From: CBDCMJ01 sp965218875
Lineage (GTDB): Bacteria; Chloroflexota; Dehalococcoidia; Lucifugimonadales; UBA3495
Assembly (NCBI GenBank): GCA_965218875.1
Contig: OZ244707.1
Span: 1,116,001 to 1,180,000, forward strand
Length of the DNA: 64,000 bases
Direction: 5' to 3'
Shown here one piece after another: positions 43,606-50,350 of this stretch. The translations under genes and the position numbers were made by a program. The notes beneath the pieces were generated by a model. That model saw only the letters and a list, made by a program, of their open reading frames with translations. It had not been told where the DNA came from and made no database searches. Each line of letters opens with the position of its first letter. Positions within the stretch are counted from its first letter, which is position 1.

Positions 43606-43692
43606 TCCCTTACCGTCATTCCCTTACCGTCATTCCCTTACCGTCATTCCCTCACCGTCATTCCCTCACCGTCATTCCCTCACCGCCACCGT
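43603..43692. repeat. 14-bp tandem repeat array
   Basis: Six units of CATTCCCTTACCGT or CATTCCCTCACCGT start at 43603, 43617, 43631, 43645, 43659 and 43673, followed by a partial CACCGT. On the minus strand each unit is a GGGAATG, i.e. a purine tract with an ATG. Confidence 0.9.
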
Positions 43693-44591
43693 CATTCCTT
43701 CACCTCAAACTCCTCACTCGCCAGCAACTCCCCGCTCTCCTTGCTCCACACGTCCACCCGGTACTCCCCCACCATCCAGACCGGCCTCGTCTTCGGCTTC
43801 TCCCGGTATTCCCAATTCTCCCGGTCGAAGTACAGCCGCGATAGTCCGCCGGTAGTCCTCTCCCCATGTTCCTCACCAAGCACCACGTCCCAGCCACAAC
43901 CCGACGGCGGCCTACACACGGGGCGGAGGTTTCCCAGGGCCACGCCCCTTGCACTCGGCGGGCGCTCCAACACCACCCTCAGCCGTGCCCCCATCGGCCC
44001 GTCCGACGAGAAATGGACGGCCACCGCCACCGCGCCCTCCGCCACCTCAGACTCGGAGAAGGAGTCCACGCACTCCGTGGCCTTGATGCCCGGGGAGCGG
44101 GCGATGGCCACGCAACTCTCGTCCAGCACCCAATCCCCGAAATCGGCGGCCAGGCCCGGGTCCGAGGCTGGGACCGGGCTTGGAGACAGCACCCGGGTCG
44201 GGTCCAGGGTTGGGGTAGGAATTGGGGTCTCTGTAGGGGTTGGGGTAAGAGTCGGGGTCGGGGTCGGAGTTATGGTAGGGACCGGAGTCGCGGTAGGGAC
44301 CGGAGAAGCGGTTGCGGCCATAGCGGTGTCCGACGCCGCTATGGTGGACGGGGGGTCGTCCCTGGCAACGGGAGAAGGTGCCTGGGTATGTCCGGGGGTC
44401 GGCCCAGTCCCGGGCGGGGCGGTCGCCGTGTCCGCGCCCGCACAAGCGGCCAGGGAGACCAGGGCCACCAAGACGGCGCAGGCCACAAGCGTGGCGCAGG
44501 ACGCGGAGGCCAGGAGCAACCCTAGCACCCGGCAGAAGGCGGCCCAGGCCCCGGGCTTGGAAGCGGGAGGCACGTCTTGGCGGTAGTTCAT
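43692..44591 (-). CDS. Exported protein with signal anchor and Pro/Thr linker
   Basis: A 299-residue protein. Hydrophobic segment at residues about 18-50 (LLLASASCATLVACAVLVAL) with possible lipobox Cys in LAACAGAD. A long TPTPTPT linker (about 75-130) leads to a C-terminal beta-rich domain (about 150-299, with WVLDESCVAIARS, VAVAVHFSSDGP, EYRVDVWS). Probably a surface lipoprotein. Its ATG overlaps the stop of the 44588 gene (ATGA), so it is translationally coupled to it. Confidence 0.65.
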   Translation of the reverse strand: MNYRQDVPPASKPGAWAAFCRVLGLLLASASCATLVACAVLVALVSLAACAGADTATAPPGTGPTPGHTQAPSPVARDDPPSTIAASDTAMAATASPVPTATPVPTITPTPTPTLTPTPTETPIPTPTLDPTRVLSPSPVPASDPGLAADFGDWVLDESCVAIARSPGIKATECVDSFSESEVAEGAVAVAVHFSSDGPMGARLRVVLERPPSARGVALGNLRPVCRPPSGCGWDVVLGEEHGERTTGGLSRLYFDRENWEYREKPKTRPVWMVGEYRVDVWSKESGELLASEEFEVKE

Positions 44592-45448
44592 GCCTGCACC
44601 CCGTTGGGCGTCGGCGGCGTCCCCGCCCGCATGATGAAATGCTGGTCCCAGCCGCCGTTGATCATCCCCCTGGCCCTCGCCACCAGCCTTTCCCGGTGCT
44701 CCGGTTGCGAAATGACCAGGAAGAACACCCAGCCGTCCTTGTGTCTGGCGTAGACCATAGCGAAGGGGCGGATGCCCAGCTCTCTTTCCAGCACGCACCG
44801 CTTCTCCCACACCTGCCGGATCATGGCCCCTTTCATGGCCGAAGTCTGGTAGAGGATGACGCTCTGCCCCCGCTCCATATAGGGGCGGATCTCGTCCAGG
44901 CGCACGTGTCTGGCGTCGATGGTGGGCCTTTGGTTGGGCTTCTTGTTGGGGCCGCCTGCCTTGGGGTCCAGGCCGTTGTCCGGGTCCAGGAACACGAGGT
45001 CGCAGCCCTTCACCTTTTTCTGCGCCCCTTCCACCCATTCCCTGCGCCTCTCCCTGGTCTCCCTCCCCAACTTCTCGGGCACCAACGCAGAGTAGAATGC
45101 GGTACCCTCGGGGAGAATGCCAGACCGCTCCACCCGCCCCACGTCCAGACGCCCGGGGTTGGTGCGGTAGATGTGCCTTAGCTTGTGGTAGAGGGTGGGG
45201 TCGGAGTCCTCGTAGGCGCGGGCCTCGTCGCCTTGGAGGCTCAGGTAGGCATGGGGGTTGTTCCCGTTCTTGGCGTTCTTGGCAGTCTTGGGCTTCTTGG
45301 GCTCTTTGTCGTCGTCGTCGGGGGTGAGATACCAGACCACGCCCAGTTTCAGGGGCAGGTACTCGTCCGGGGGGTCGGGGTTGGAGAGGGCGCGGAGTAG
45401 GCCGTGTTTTCCGAAGTCTGCGGAGTCAGCCACCCATTGGTGCTTCAT
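44588..45448 (-). CDS. Conserved hypothetical protein, possible Rossmann-type methyltransferase-like fold
   Basis: A 286-residue protein. Characteristic parts: ADSADFGKHGLLRAL at the N-terminus, LGVVWYLTPDDD, GCDLVFLDPDNGLDPK and GQSVILYQTSA. I have seen this pattern in uncharacterised proteins of scattered bacteria. DPDNGL could occupy the place of a methyltransferase DPPY-like motif, but this is weak. AAGGAGG lies eight bases before the ATG and is one arm of the leader hairpin described separately, so its translation is likely regulated. Couples to the downstream exported protein. Confidence 0.65.
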   Translation of the reverse strand: MKHQWVADSADFGKHGLLRALSNPDPPDEYLPLKLGVVWYLTPDDDDKEPKKPKTAKNAKNGNNPHAYLSLQGDEARAYEDSDPTLYHKLRHIYRTNPGRLDVGRVERSGILPEGTAFYSALVPEKLGRETRERRREWVEGAQKKVKGCDLVFLDPDNGLDPKAGGPNKKPNQRPTIDARHVRLDEIRPYMERGQSVILYQTSAMKGAMIRQVWEKRCVLERELGIRPFAMVYARHKDGWVFFLVISQPEHRERLVARARGMINGGWDQHFIMRAGTPPTPNGVQA

Positions 45449-45455
45449 CGCGGGA

Positions 45456-45708
45456 GCCTCCTTGCGGCAAGGATCGAGGCACTCGCAACAGCTACCGCTT
45501 TCCCGGCGTAAACCGACCGCAAGGAGGCACGAAAAGAGGGGACCGGAGACGAAGCCCGGGAGCCCGAAGAAGCCCGGGAAGCCCAGGAAGTCGGGGAGTC
45601 CGGCAACCCCAGGAAGCCTATCGCGCCAGCGTCCTCACATCTGGCCTGCCCACGCCGGGTGCATTGGGGGTTCGTGGCCCGCGTTACGGGCCACTGGTAG
45701 CTGTTGCA
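45456..45708 (-). promoter_or_regulatory. Structured leader RNA of the 44588 gene (copy 1), Shine-Dalgarno-sequestering
   Basis: In transcript order: A GCAACAGCTACC (45707-45696), B GCCTCCTTGCGG (45528-45517), A' GGTAGCTGTTGC (45496-45485), B' CCGCAAGGAGGC (45467-45456). A/A' and B/B' are perfectly complementary and interleaved, so both together form a pseudoknot. B' contains the AAGGAGG of the 44588 gene, so the B/B' stem hides its ribosome site. Confidence 0.6.
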
Positions 45709-45714
45709 CCCGCG

Positions 45715-45744
45715 GTTTTAGCATGGGAGATGATACCGTGACAA
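45715..45744 (-). promoter_or_regulatory. Candidate promoter of leader copy 1
   Basis: Minus-strand TTGTCA (45739-45744), 18 bases, TAAAAC (45715-45720). Arm A starts seven bases after the -10, at the expected transcription start. Confidence 0.4.
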
Positions 45745-45824
45745 GTATCGGTAAGGGAACGAAGCGAAACGGCAGGCGTATGGCGGGCGCGGCGGCGGAT
45801 TCGGGCAGGGGCGCGGGTGTGGGT

Positions 45825-46000
45825 GCCTCCTTGCGGAATGAGGACTTTGGCGCTTGCAACAGCCACCAACTCCCAGCACAGGCCCGCAAGGAGGCGCGTG
45901 TCGCCTCTGTCCCCGGGTGATAGGGCTGGCCTAATGCTGGAGGCCCCAGGGGGAGTGCGCTGCGGACCCGAGACCCTGGGGGTTGCGATGTGGCTGTTGC
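45825..46000 (-). promoter_or_regulatory. Structured leader RNA, copy 2 (no gene directly after it)
   Basis: Same order: A GCAACAGCCAC (46000-45990), B GCCTCCTTGCGG (45895-45884), A' GTGGCTGTTGC (45866-45856), B' CCGCAAGGAGGC (45836-45825). The A/A' pair differs from copy 1 by a compensated change (T-A to C-G). After AAGGAGG no start codon lies within reach, so the copy has lost its gene. Confidence 0.55.
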
Positions 46001-46006
46001 ATGGAA

Positions 46007-46015
46007 ATTGTAACA
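46007..46015 (-). promoter_or_regulatory. Extended -10 promoter of leader copy 2
   Basis: Minus-strand TGTTACAAT: TG, one base, TACAAT (46007-46012). Arm A begins six bases further, at 46000. Confidence 0.5.
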
Positions 46016-46100
46016 CGCGGGAGGGAGGGGGGCGGGCGGGCGACTTGCCAGGGTTTGCCCCCCTGGTTTTTAATGGGAGTCTTTTTTTCGGTGGTTGCGG

Positions 46101-46106
46101 TATACT
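46101..46106 (+). promoter_or_regulatory. -10 element of the 46181 gene
   Basis: TATACT. No good -35 is seen. Transcription would start at about 46113, inside the palindrome. Confidence 0.4.
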
Positions 46107-46110
46107 GGGG

Positions 46111-46142
46111 GTTGACACGCCGGCAGTTGCCGGCGTGTCAAC
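46111..46142. promoter_or_regulatory. 15-bp perfect palindrome at the transcription start of the 46181 gene
   Basis: GTTGACACGCCGGCA (46111-46125) and TGCCGGCGTGTCAAC (46128-46142) are perfect inverted arms two bases apart. Operator or 5' mRNA hairpin; also usable as a recombinase or replication site. Confidence 0.7.
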
Positions 46143-46180
46143 CCCTCCTCCCCCGTAGCGGGACACAAGGAGACGGCGAC

Positions 46181-46564
46181 ATGATAGCCACGGACAAGGT
46201 TAGGGTCCAGGCAGTGTTCGAGGACGCCAGGGGCATGCAGGAAGCCGCCCTGGAAAGGTGGGAGATTGGGGACATTAGGGACGCGGCGGAAAAGGCGTGG
46301 TGCGCCACCAGGAGGGCAACCGAAGCCCTGATTCTTGCCCGCACCGGGGAGGAGCCCAGAACCACTACCGGGACTACGAATGGGCTTGACGCACTAGCCC
46401 GAGAAGACCCTCGCGTGAAATCCCTGGTGGGGCGTTACTACACCCGGATAGGACACCTACACGGCAATTGCTTCTATGACGGTAATTGCAACGACGAAAC
46501 AGAGCGGCGCATCCGGGAGACCGCCATTTACATCGACCACGCCGAGGCCCTGGCGGGACTATAG
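46181..46564 (+). CDS. Small helical HEPN/PaREP1-like protein, paralogue 2
   Basis: A 127-residue protein. AAGGAG lies eight bases before the ATG. It shares with the protein at 36648 the segments GDIRDAAEKAWCAT, EALILARTGEEP, LVGRYYTRI, LHGNCFYDGNCN and ETERRIRET. The two flank the accessory island from either side. As for paralogue 1, the helical segment resembles HEPN/PaREP1 proteins; no catalytic motif is certain. The palindrome at the start of the transcript is also shared in position. Confidence 0.65.
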   Translation: MIATDKVRVQAVFEDARGMQEAALERWEIGDIRDAAEKAWCATRRATEALILARTGEEPRTTTGTTNGLDALAREDPRVKSLVGRYYTRIGHLHGNCFYDGNCNDETERRIRETAIYIDHAEALAGL

Positions 46565-46628
46565 CCAAGCTAGCTCTGCCCTTTCCCCACATTACCCCCC
46601 GAGATGAGACGACACCCCTGTTGCGGAA

Positions 46629-47944
46629 GGGGGTTGTAACACGTCCATTTCTTACTTCTTGGTGGCCGCCCCTATCTCCTTTTTGCCGCGCCCACCAGGC
46701 CCTCCAGGCCCGCCGCCCTTCCCCGTCTTCTTCTTGGGGTACCCGGCCACTACCGGCGCTTTCTTCCCCTTCCTCCTGGCGCGGGCCTCCTGGATTTCCT
46801 TCCATTCCAGGTGCTTGCCCACCGCCTCCTTCACGCTCCCCATCTTGGGCTTGCGCCCCGGTTTCTTCGGCGTCGGGGTGTGCTCCTTGATCTCCACTTC
46901 CGCCACTTCCCCACCAATCCGGGTGATGTGCTCCCAGCTATCCCAAGGCACGCGCTCGGCCACCCCTGCCGCCTCAGCCGGAGTCCCGCCCTTGTGCGCC
47001 TCGTGGTCCTTGAAGAAGTTGTAATCGAGCACCCACCCGTCCAGGTACTCCTGCCCCGTCCTCCTGGCCTGGAGTCCCCTTTGCGTCTTGGTGCGCTGCC
47101 TGAAGCTGCCCTGCAATCTCTCCGACAGGTTGTTGTTGACCGACTCGTATATCCCCTCCGACACCACATGTTTGGTGCCTATGGGAAACACGGCTCTGAT
47201 GGCGTCCGTGTACGAGCCCAACCCGTCGGTGGTGACGGTCTTGGGCAGACCGGCAGCGTTGTCCTTGGCCTTCTCCATCACGACGATGGCGTCGTTGGTG
47301 TCCCTGGTGGGGCTCAGGTGGACGGCCAGGACGTAGCGGGTGTCCCGGTCCATCACGTTCCAGCACCACATCTTCTTGCCACCCACCCTCAGCACCAACT
47401 CATCCGCCACCCAATGCTCCCCGACGTTGGCCCGGATTTTCTTCCCCGTCGCAGTCGCAGGGGTGCCATCCTCCCCCACCTTGCCGTCCAGGTATCTCTG
47501 GGCTAGGCCCGTGTAGGCTTTGACCCAGGCATGCACCGTGGACTTGCTGGGCTCCGGTACGTCGAACACGTCCTCCATGTTCTCCCCAACCTGCTTGTAG
47601 GACAGGCCGGAGTAGTAGGCGTCAACGGCGTGGGCTATCTGGTCGGCGGTGAACTGCTTGCGGAGGGCCTTGCCTGCGGCGAAGAAGTTGTTGCCACATC
47701 CTTTGCACTCGTACCGCTGCTGCCCGCCACGGTGCCCGTCCCTGACCACCTTGGCCGGGGCTGGGCAGTCCAGGGACGGGCAGGAAATGGAGAGGGTTTG
47801 GACGGCCTGGTACTCAGCCACGGCGGGGCCTCCGCCCAGGAGGGGCAGAGGGGACGGGGGGAGCAGGGAGGCCGAGGCCAGTCATCATCGGCTCATCGGG
47901 CGTTGTGTGGAGTGACCGTCGCCCGTCCATTACAAACCACCCCC
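46629..47944. mobile_element. Putative IS element with imperfect terminal repeats
   Basis: GGGGGTTGTAA begins at 46629, and TTACAAACCACCCCC ends at 47944; they are imperfect inverted repeats (three extra bases in the right copy) flanking the transposase gene. Size 1316 bp. No clear target duplication was found, so the ends are tentative. Confidence 0.45.
46652..47821 (-). CDS. DDE transposase with zinc-ribbon N-terminus and basic tail
   Basis: A 389-residue protein. N-terminal CPSLDCP...RYECKGCGNNFF is a zinc ribbon, then an HTH (YKQVGENM...KSTVHAWVKAY). The DDE core follows: WVADELVLRVGGKKMWCWNVMD (first Asp), TVTTDGLGSYTDAI (second Asp), then NNNLSERLQGSFRQRTKTQRG (Glu). This matches the IS6-like/archaeal DDE group. 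The last 90 residues are unusual: PKKPGRKPKM (AT-hook-like) and Gly/Lys-rich repeats, more typical of chromosomal DNA-binding tails. Intact frame. Confidence 0.85.
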   Translation of the reverse strand: MAEYQAVQTLSISCPSLDCPAPAKVVRDGHRGGQQRYECKGCGNNFFAAGKALRKQFTADQIAHAVDAYYSGLSYKQVGENMEDVFDVPEPSKSTVHAWVKAYTGLAQRYLDGKVGEDGTPATATGKKIRANVGEHWVADELVLRVGGKKMWCWNVMDRDTRYVLAVHLSPTRDTNDAIVVMEKAKDNAAGLPKTVTTDGLGSYTDAIRAVFPIGTKHVVSEGIYESVNNNLSERLQGSFRQRTKTQRGLQARRTGQEYLDGWVLDYNFFKDHEAHKGGTPAEAAGVAERVPWDSWEHITRIGGEVAEVEIKEHTPTPKKPGRKPKMGSVKEAVGKHLEWKEIQEARARRKGKKAPVVAGYPKKKTGKGGGPGGPGGRGKKEIGAATKK

Positions 47945-48205
47945 GGGCAGGGCGTCAACGACGGCCGAGTACACGCGGGCGGCGGCGTCGCGGGCGTCAT
48001 AGAGCACGTAAGGGTAAACAAACGCCTTAGCGATCCAGGAGAGGTAGTTGCGGGTGTTTGCGGCGGGGGTCTTGGTGGCCTGCACGGCCCGGGCGGCCCA
48101 GGCGAATACCGCCGGGATTCGCGGTGTTATCCGGGTGGCGCGACGGATTCCGATACTTGACAGGGGGGCAAACGAGGGTTTTTGATGGTTGTGTGATGAT
48201 GCCAT
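47930..48205 (-). CDS. Hypothetical protein, possibly truncated by the IS end
   Basis: A 91-residue frame with a weak AGAGG near its ATG. Residues about 45-85 (TRNYLSWIAKAFVYPYVLYD then ARDAAARVYSAVV) form plausible helices. The stop (47930-47932) and the last codons lie inside the putative right terminal repeat of the IS, so the original C-terminus may have been lost. No family. Confidence 0.4.
   Translation of the reverse strand: MASSHNHQKPSFAPLSSIGIRRATRITPRIPAVFAWAARAVQATKTPAANTRNYLSWIAKAFVYPYVLYDARDAAARVYSAVVDALPGGGL
48157..48171. repeat. Direct repeat, copy 1
   Basis: TTGACAGGGGGGCAA, identical to 48443-48457, 286 bases apart. Copy 2 includes the -35 of a strong promoter; copy 1 lacks a good -10. 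Confidence 0.6.
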
Positions 48206-48442
48206 AACCTCTTTCTACCCCTTCTTTTTCTGAGTGCGGTGTAGTTGGAAGGTCGTGACATGTCGCATCTCCAAGGGGCGGGGGCAGCGTGATTGGTACT
48301 CGGGCTGCTTCCGCCCTAAGTTTTGTTGTGGCCCCTAGACTTTGTTAGGGCCACTAAATAAGGTAAGAAACAGCCGGGGGGGTTGTCAAGACTTTTGGAG
48401 TATCATCCAACAGAGCCGAACGGCACCGGGCGGCCGGTTATC

Positions 48443-48472
48443 TTGACAGGGGGGCAAGCTCATTGCTACAAT
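48443..48472 (+). promoter_or_regulatory. Strong promoter of the small RNA / peptide leader
   Basis: TTGACA (48443-48448), 18 bases, TACAAT (48467-48472) with TG one base before the -10. Start predicted near 48479. Confidence 0.7.
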
Positions 48473-48478
48473 GCGGGC

Positions 48479-48708
48479 ACCGCTTGGCGGAATCTAGAGA
48501 AGGAGGTGATAAAGAATGGAAGATAGTTTAACACGCAGGGGCGATGATAGGCATCTGTCTGGACGCGACGAGGTGACCGTCTCCTAAACAGTCCGCTAGA
48601 CATACGAGCACCCGTTAGTCGGGCCCAGACCAATGTCTATCATCGCCCCTTGCCACCGGAGTATCGAAAGGGGTTTCCCCGGCAGATTGGCTGGGTCCGA
48701 TACTTTTT
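48479..48708 (+). ncRNA. Predicted small RNA or independent leader transcript
   Basis: From the promoter above to a stem AGTATCG/CGATACT (48660-48666, 48698-48704) followed by TTTTT. A 13-bp perfect long-range stem GGGGCGATGATAG (48538-48550) with CTATCATCGCCCC (48637-48649) lies inside, and a GGGG/CCCC hairpin sits in the terminator loop. It does not match riboswitch, tmRNA, 6S or RNase P signatures known to me. Confidence 0.5.
48516..48587 (+). CDS. 23-residue peptide with near-maximal Shine-Dalgarno
   Basis: MEDSLTRRGDDRHLSGRDE and a short tail, stop TAA at 48585-48587. The ribosome site AGAAGGAGGTGAT is almost the full complement of the 16S 3' end. The left arm of the 13-bp stem lies in its codons, so its translation would open that stem: leader-peptide behaviour is plausible. 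The residues show no run of one amino acid. Confidence 0.5.
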   Translation: MEDSLTRRGDDRHLSGRDEVTVS

Positions 48709-48833
48709 GAGACGGCGAAAAGCTCCGGCGCCGAATTGGCAAACGCGCACTGGACCGTCTTCAGACAACGAGAACGCTACCTACTTGGCATTATTATTTC
48801 GGTTTCCAGCACCGCGGTGGTCTAATCGGTCGA

Positions 48834-48862
48834 TTGACAACCGGCCGGCCCCGACATAAAAT
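48834..48862 (+). promoter_or_regulatory. rpsP operon promoter
   Basis: TTGACA (48834-48839), 17 bases, TAAAAT (48857-48862). Start near 48869, 35 bases before rpsP. Confidence 0.75.
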
Positions 48863-48903
48863 TTCCCTGTGCTGCGCCCGGCATGGGGTACATGGGAGTA
48901 TAG

Positions 48904-49320
48904 ATGCTTCGAATTCGGCTCAGGAGGATAGGCAAGAAGGGTCATCCGTCGTATCGCATCGTGGTGGCGGATTCCGCCGCGCCGAGGGACGGCCGATACC
49001 TGGAATGGATCGGCAACTACGATCCGATGAAGGACCCGCCGGCCATCTCCCTAAATCAGGACAGGGCGGCGCGGTGGTTGGGCCAAGGGGCGCAGCCCTC
49101 GGACGCGGTGAAGCGCATCCTGGACAAAGCCGGCGTCCTGGACAGAGCGCAGGCCTTCGGGACCGCCACCGGCTCCGCGACGTCCGAGATTGTCCCCTCC
49201 AGCGCCACTATAGTGCGGGCTGAGGCCCCAGAGGAAGACGGCCTGGACAGCGAGGCGGCCCCTGGGGAAAGCGAGTCCCCGGCTGTCCTAGAGGATGGGG
49301 ACGAGACTGCTGAGGAATGA
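48904..49320 (+). CDS. rpsP: 30S ribosomal protein S16
   Basis: A 138-residue protein. LRIRLRRIGKKGHPSYRIVV then GRYLEWIGNYDP and the helix RAARWLGQGAQPSDAVKRIL are canonical bS16. The last 55 residues are an acidic extension not found in short S16 proteins. First gene of rpsP-khpA-rimM; its stop overlaps the khpA ATG. Confidence 0.95.
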   Translation: MLRIRLRRIGKKGHPSYRIVVADSAAPRDGRYLEWIGNYDPMKDPPAISLNQDRAARWLGQGAQPSDAVKRILDKAGVLDRAQAFGTATGSATSEIVPSSATIVRAEAPEEDGLDSEAAPGESESPAVLEDGDETAEE

Positions 49321-49544
49321 AAGAGCTCATCGAATACATAGCTCGCTCCTTGGCGAGTAATCCCGACGCAGTGCAGGTAACCGAGTCCGTGGAAGATGGG
49401 CGGGTGGTGCTCCGCCTCGAGGTGGCCGCGGAGGACAAGGGCAAGGTTATCGGGCGCCAAGGGCGGGTGGCCCAAGCGATGCGAGTGTTGCTGCGGGTGG
49501 CGGCGGTAAAGGACGGCGCCCACGCCGTCCTGGAAATAGTCTAG
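49317..49544 (+). CDS. khpA: KH-domain RNA-binding protein KhpA
   Basis: A 75-residue single KH domain with the GKVIGRQGRVAQAMRVLLR loop. It usually lies between rpsP and rimM and binds RNA with KhpB. Overlaps the rpsP stop by four bases (ATGA). Confidence 0.92.
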   Translation: MKELIEYIARSLASNPDAVQVTESVEDGRVVLRLEVAAEDKGKVIGRQGRVAQAMRVLLRVAAVKDGAHAVLEIV

Positions 49545-49596
49545 GCTCCGGATCAGGGCCAACTCAGTTGCCCAATTCCATGCTCCTCAACGCGGC

Positions 49597-50112
49597 GTGA
49601 CAGGCGCCGCCACCGGCGAACCTCCCCCGGTCATAGTAGGCCAAGTCGTTGCGGTCCACGGCGTGCGGGGCCAGGTGAGGGCGGCCGTCCTCAGCGACGT
49701 TCCCCACAGGTTCAACCAAGGCCAGACCCTGCATATCGGCGGCAACTCCTACACGGTAGCCTCTTCCCAGCGGAATTCCCCCCAGTTGGTGGTCTTGAAG
49801 TTCTGCGGAGTCGACTCACTCCAGGAAGCCCGGGGTCTGGTCGGCCAGGAGATCACCGTTCCCCAAAGCGCGGTCCCTGACCTGCCCCAGGGTGAATATT
49901 TTCATTTCCAATTGCTTGGACTGAGGGTGGTTACGGAAGATGGGGAGGAGCTTGGTCACCTTGGCGAGATTCTGGAAACGGGCAGCAACGACGTATACGT
50001 GGTGTCCGGTACAGCCGGCGAACTGCTGATACCGGCATTGGAGGAGGTGGTCCTGGAGGTCCGCCTCGGCCAGGGAACTATGGTGGTGCGGTTGCCGGAC
50101 GGACTCCGCTAG
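49597..50112 (+). CDS. rimM: Ribosome maturation factor RimM
   Basis: A 171-residue protein that helps assemble the 30S head around S19. N-terminal VVAVHGVRGQVRAAVLSD and the PRC-barrel part (YFHFQLLGLRVVTEDGEELG, LLIPALEEVV) are clear. GTG start. The trmD gene that often follows is not present here. Confidence 0.92.
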   Translation: MTGAATGEPPPVIVGQVVAVHGVRGQVRAAVLSDVPHRFNQGQTLHIGGNSYTVASSQRNSPQLVVLKFCGVDSLQEARGLVGQEITVPQSAVPDLPQGEYFHFQLLGLRVVTEDGEELGHLGEILETGSNDVYVVSGTAGELLIPALEEVVLEVRLGQGTMVVRLPDGLR

Positions 50113-50350
50113 TCCCTTGACCTCGGGTCCTTTAGCCGTAACCTTAAGGTAGAATAGTCTATCGCCGGACGGCGGGGCGGCGGCGGCCCGGTGGCTGAAG
50201 GCAGGGCACCGGCGCTTAGGCGCATTGCGAAACGGCGAAAGCGGCGTCGGGCCACGGGCTGACGTTGTAATCGCCAACCACGGCTGAAGCTATCGACATC
50301 AGGTCCGCGGCTGTAGCACGAGTCACGACCGGGGGCGGCGATCGGATGAT

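Larger units (their letters stand above)
45449..46180. other. Spacer with two leader-RNA copies and palindromic promoter
   Basis: 732 bases. It holds two related minus-strand leader elements, their promoters, and the plus-strand promoter with a 15-bp palindrome for the 46181 gene. No other gene is supported. Confidence 0.6.
48206..48903. other. Region upstream of rpsP with small RNA gene
   Basis: 698 bases. It holds a hairpin GTGGCCC/GGGCCAC near 48329-48355, a strong promoter, a small RNA or leader with a 23-codon ORF and terminator-like structure, and the rpsP promoter. No larger gene is seen. Confidence 0.6.

Noticed and set aside
45817..46158. Open frames on both strands across the leader region (for example a 113-residue one).
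   Set aside because: Low complexity, no ribosome site, and they run through palindromes; the leader RNA explanation fits better.
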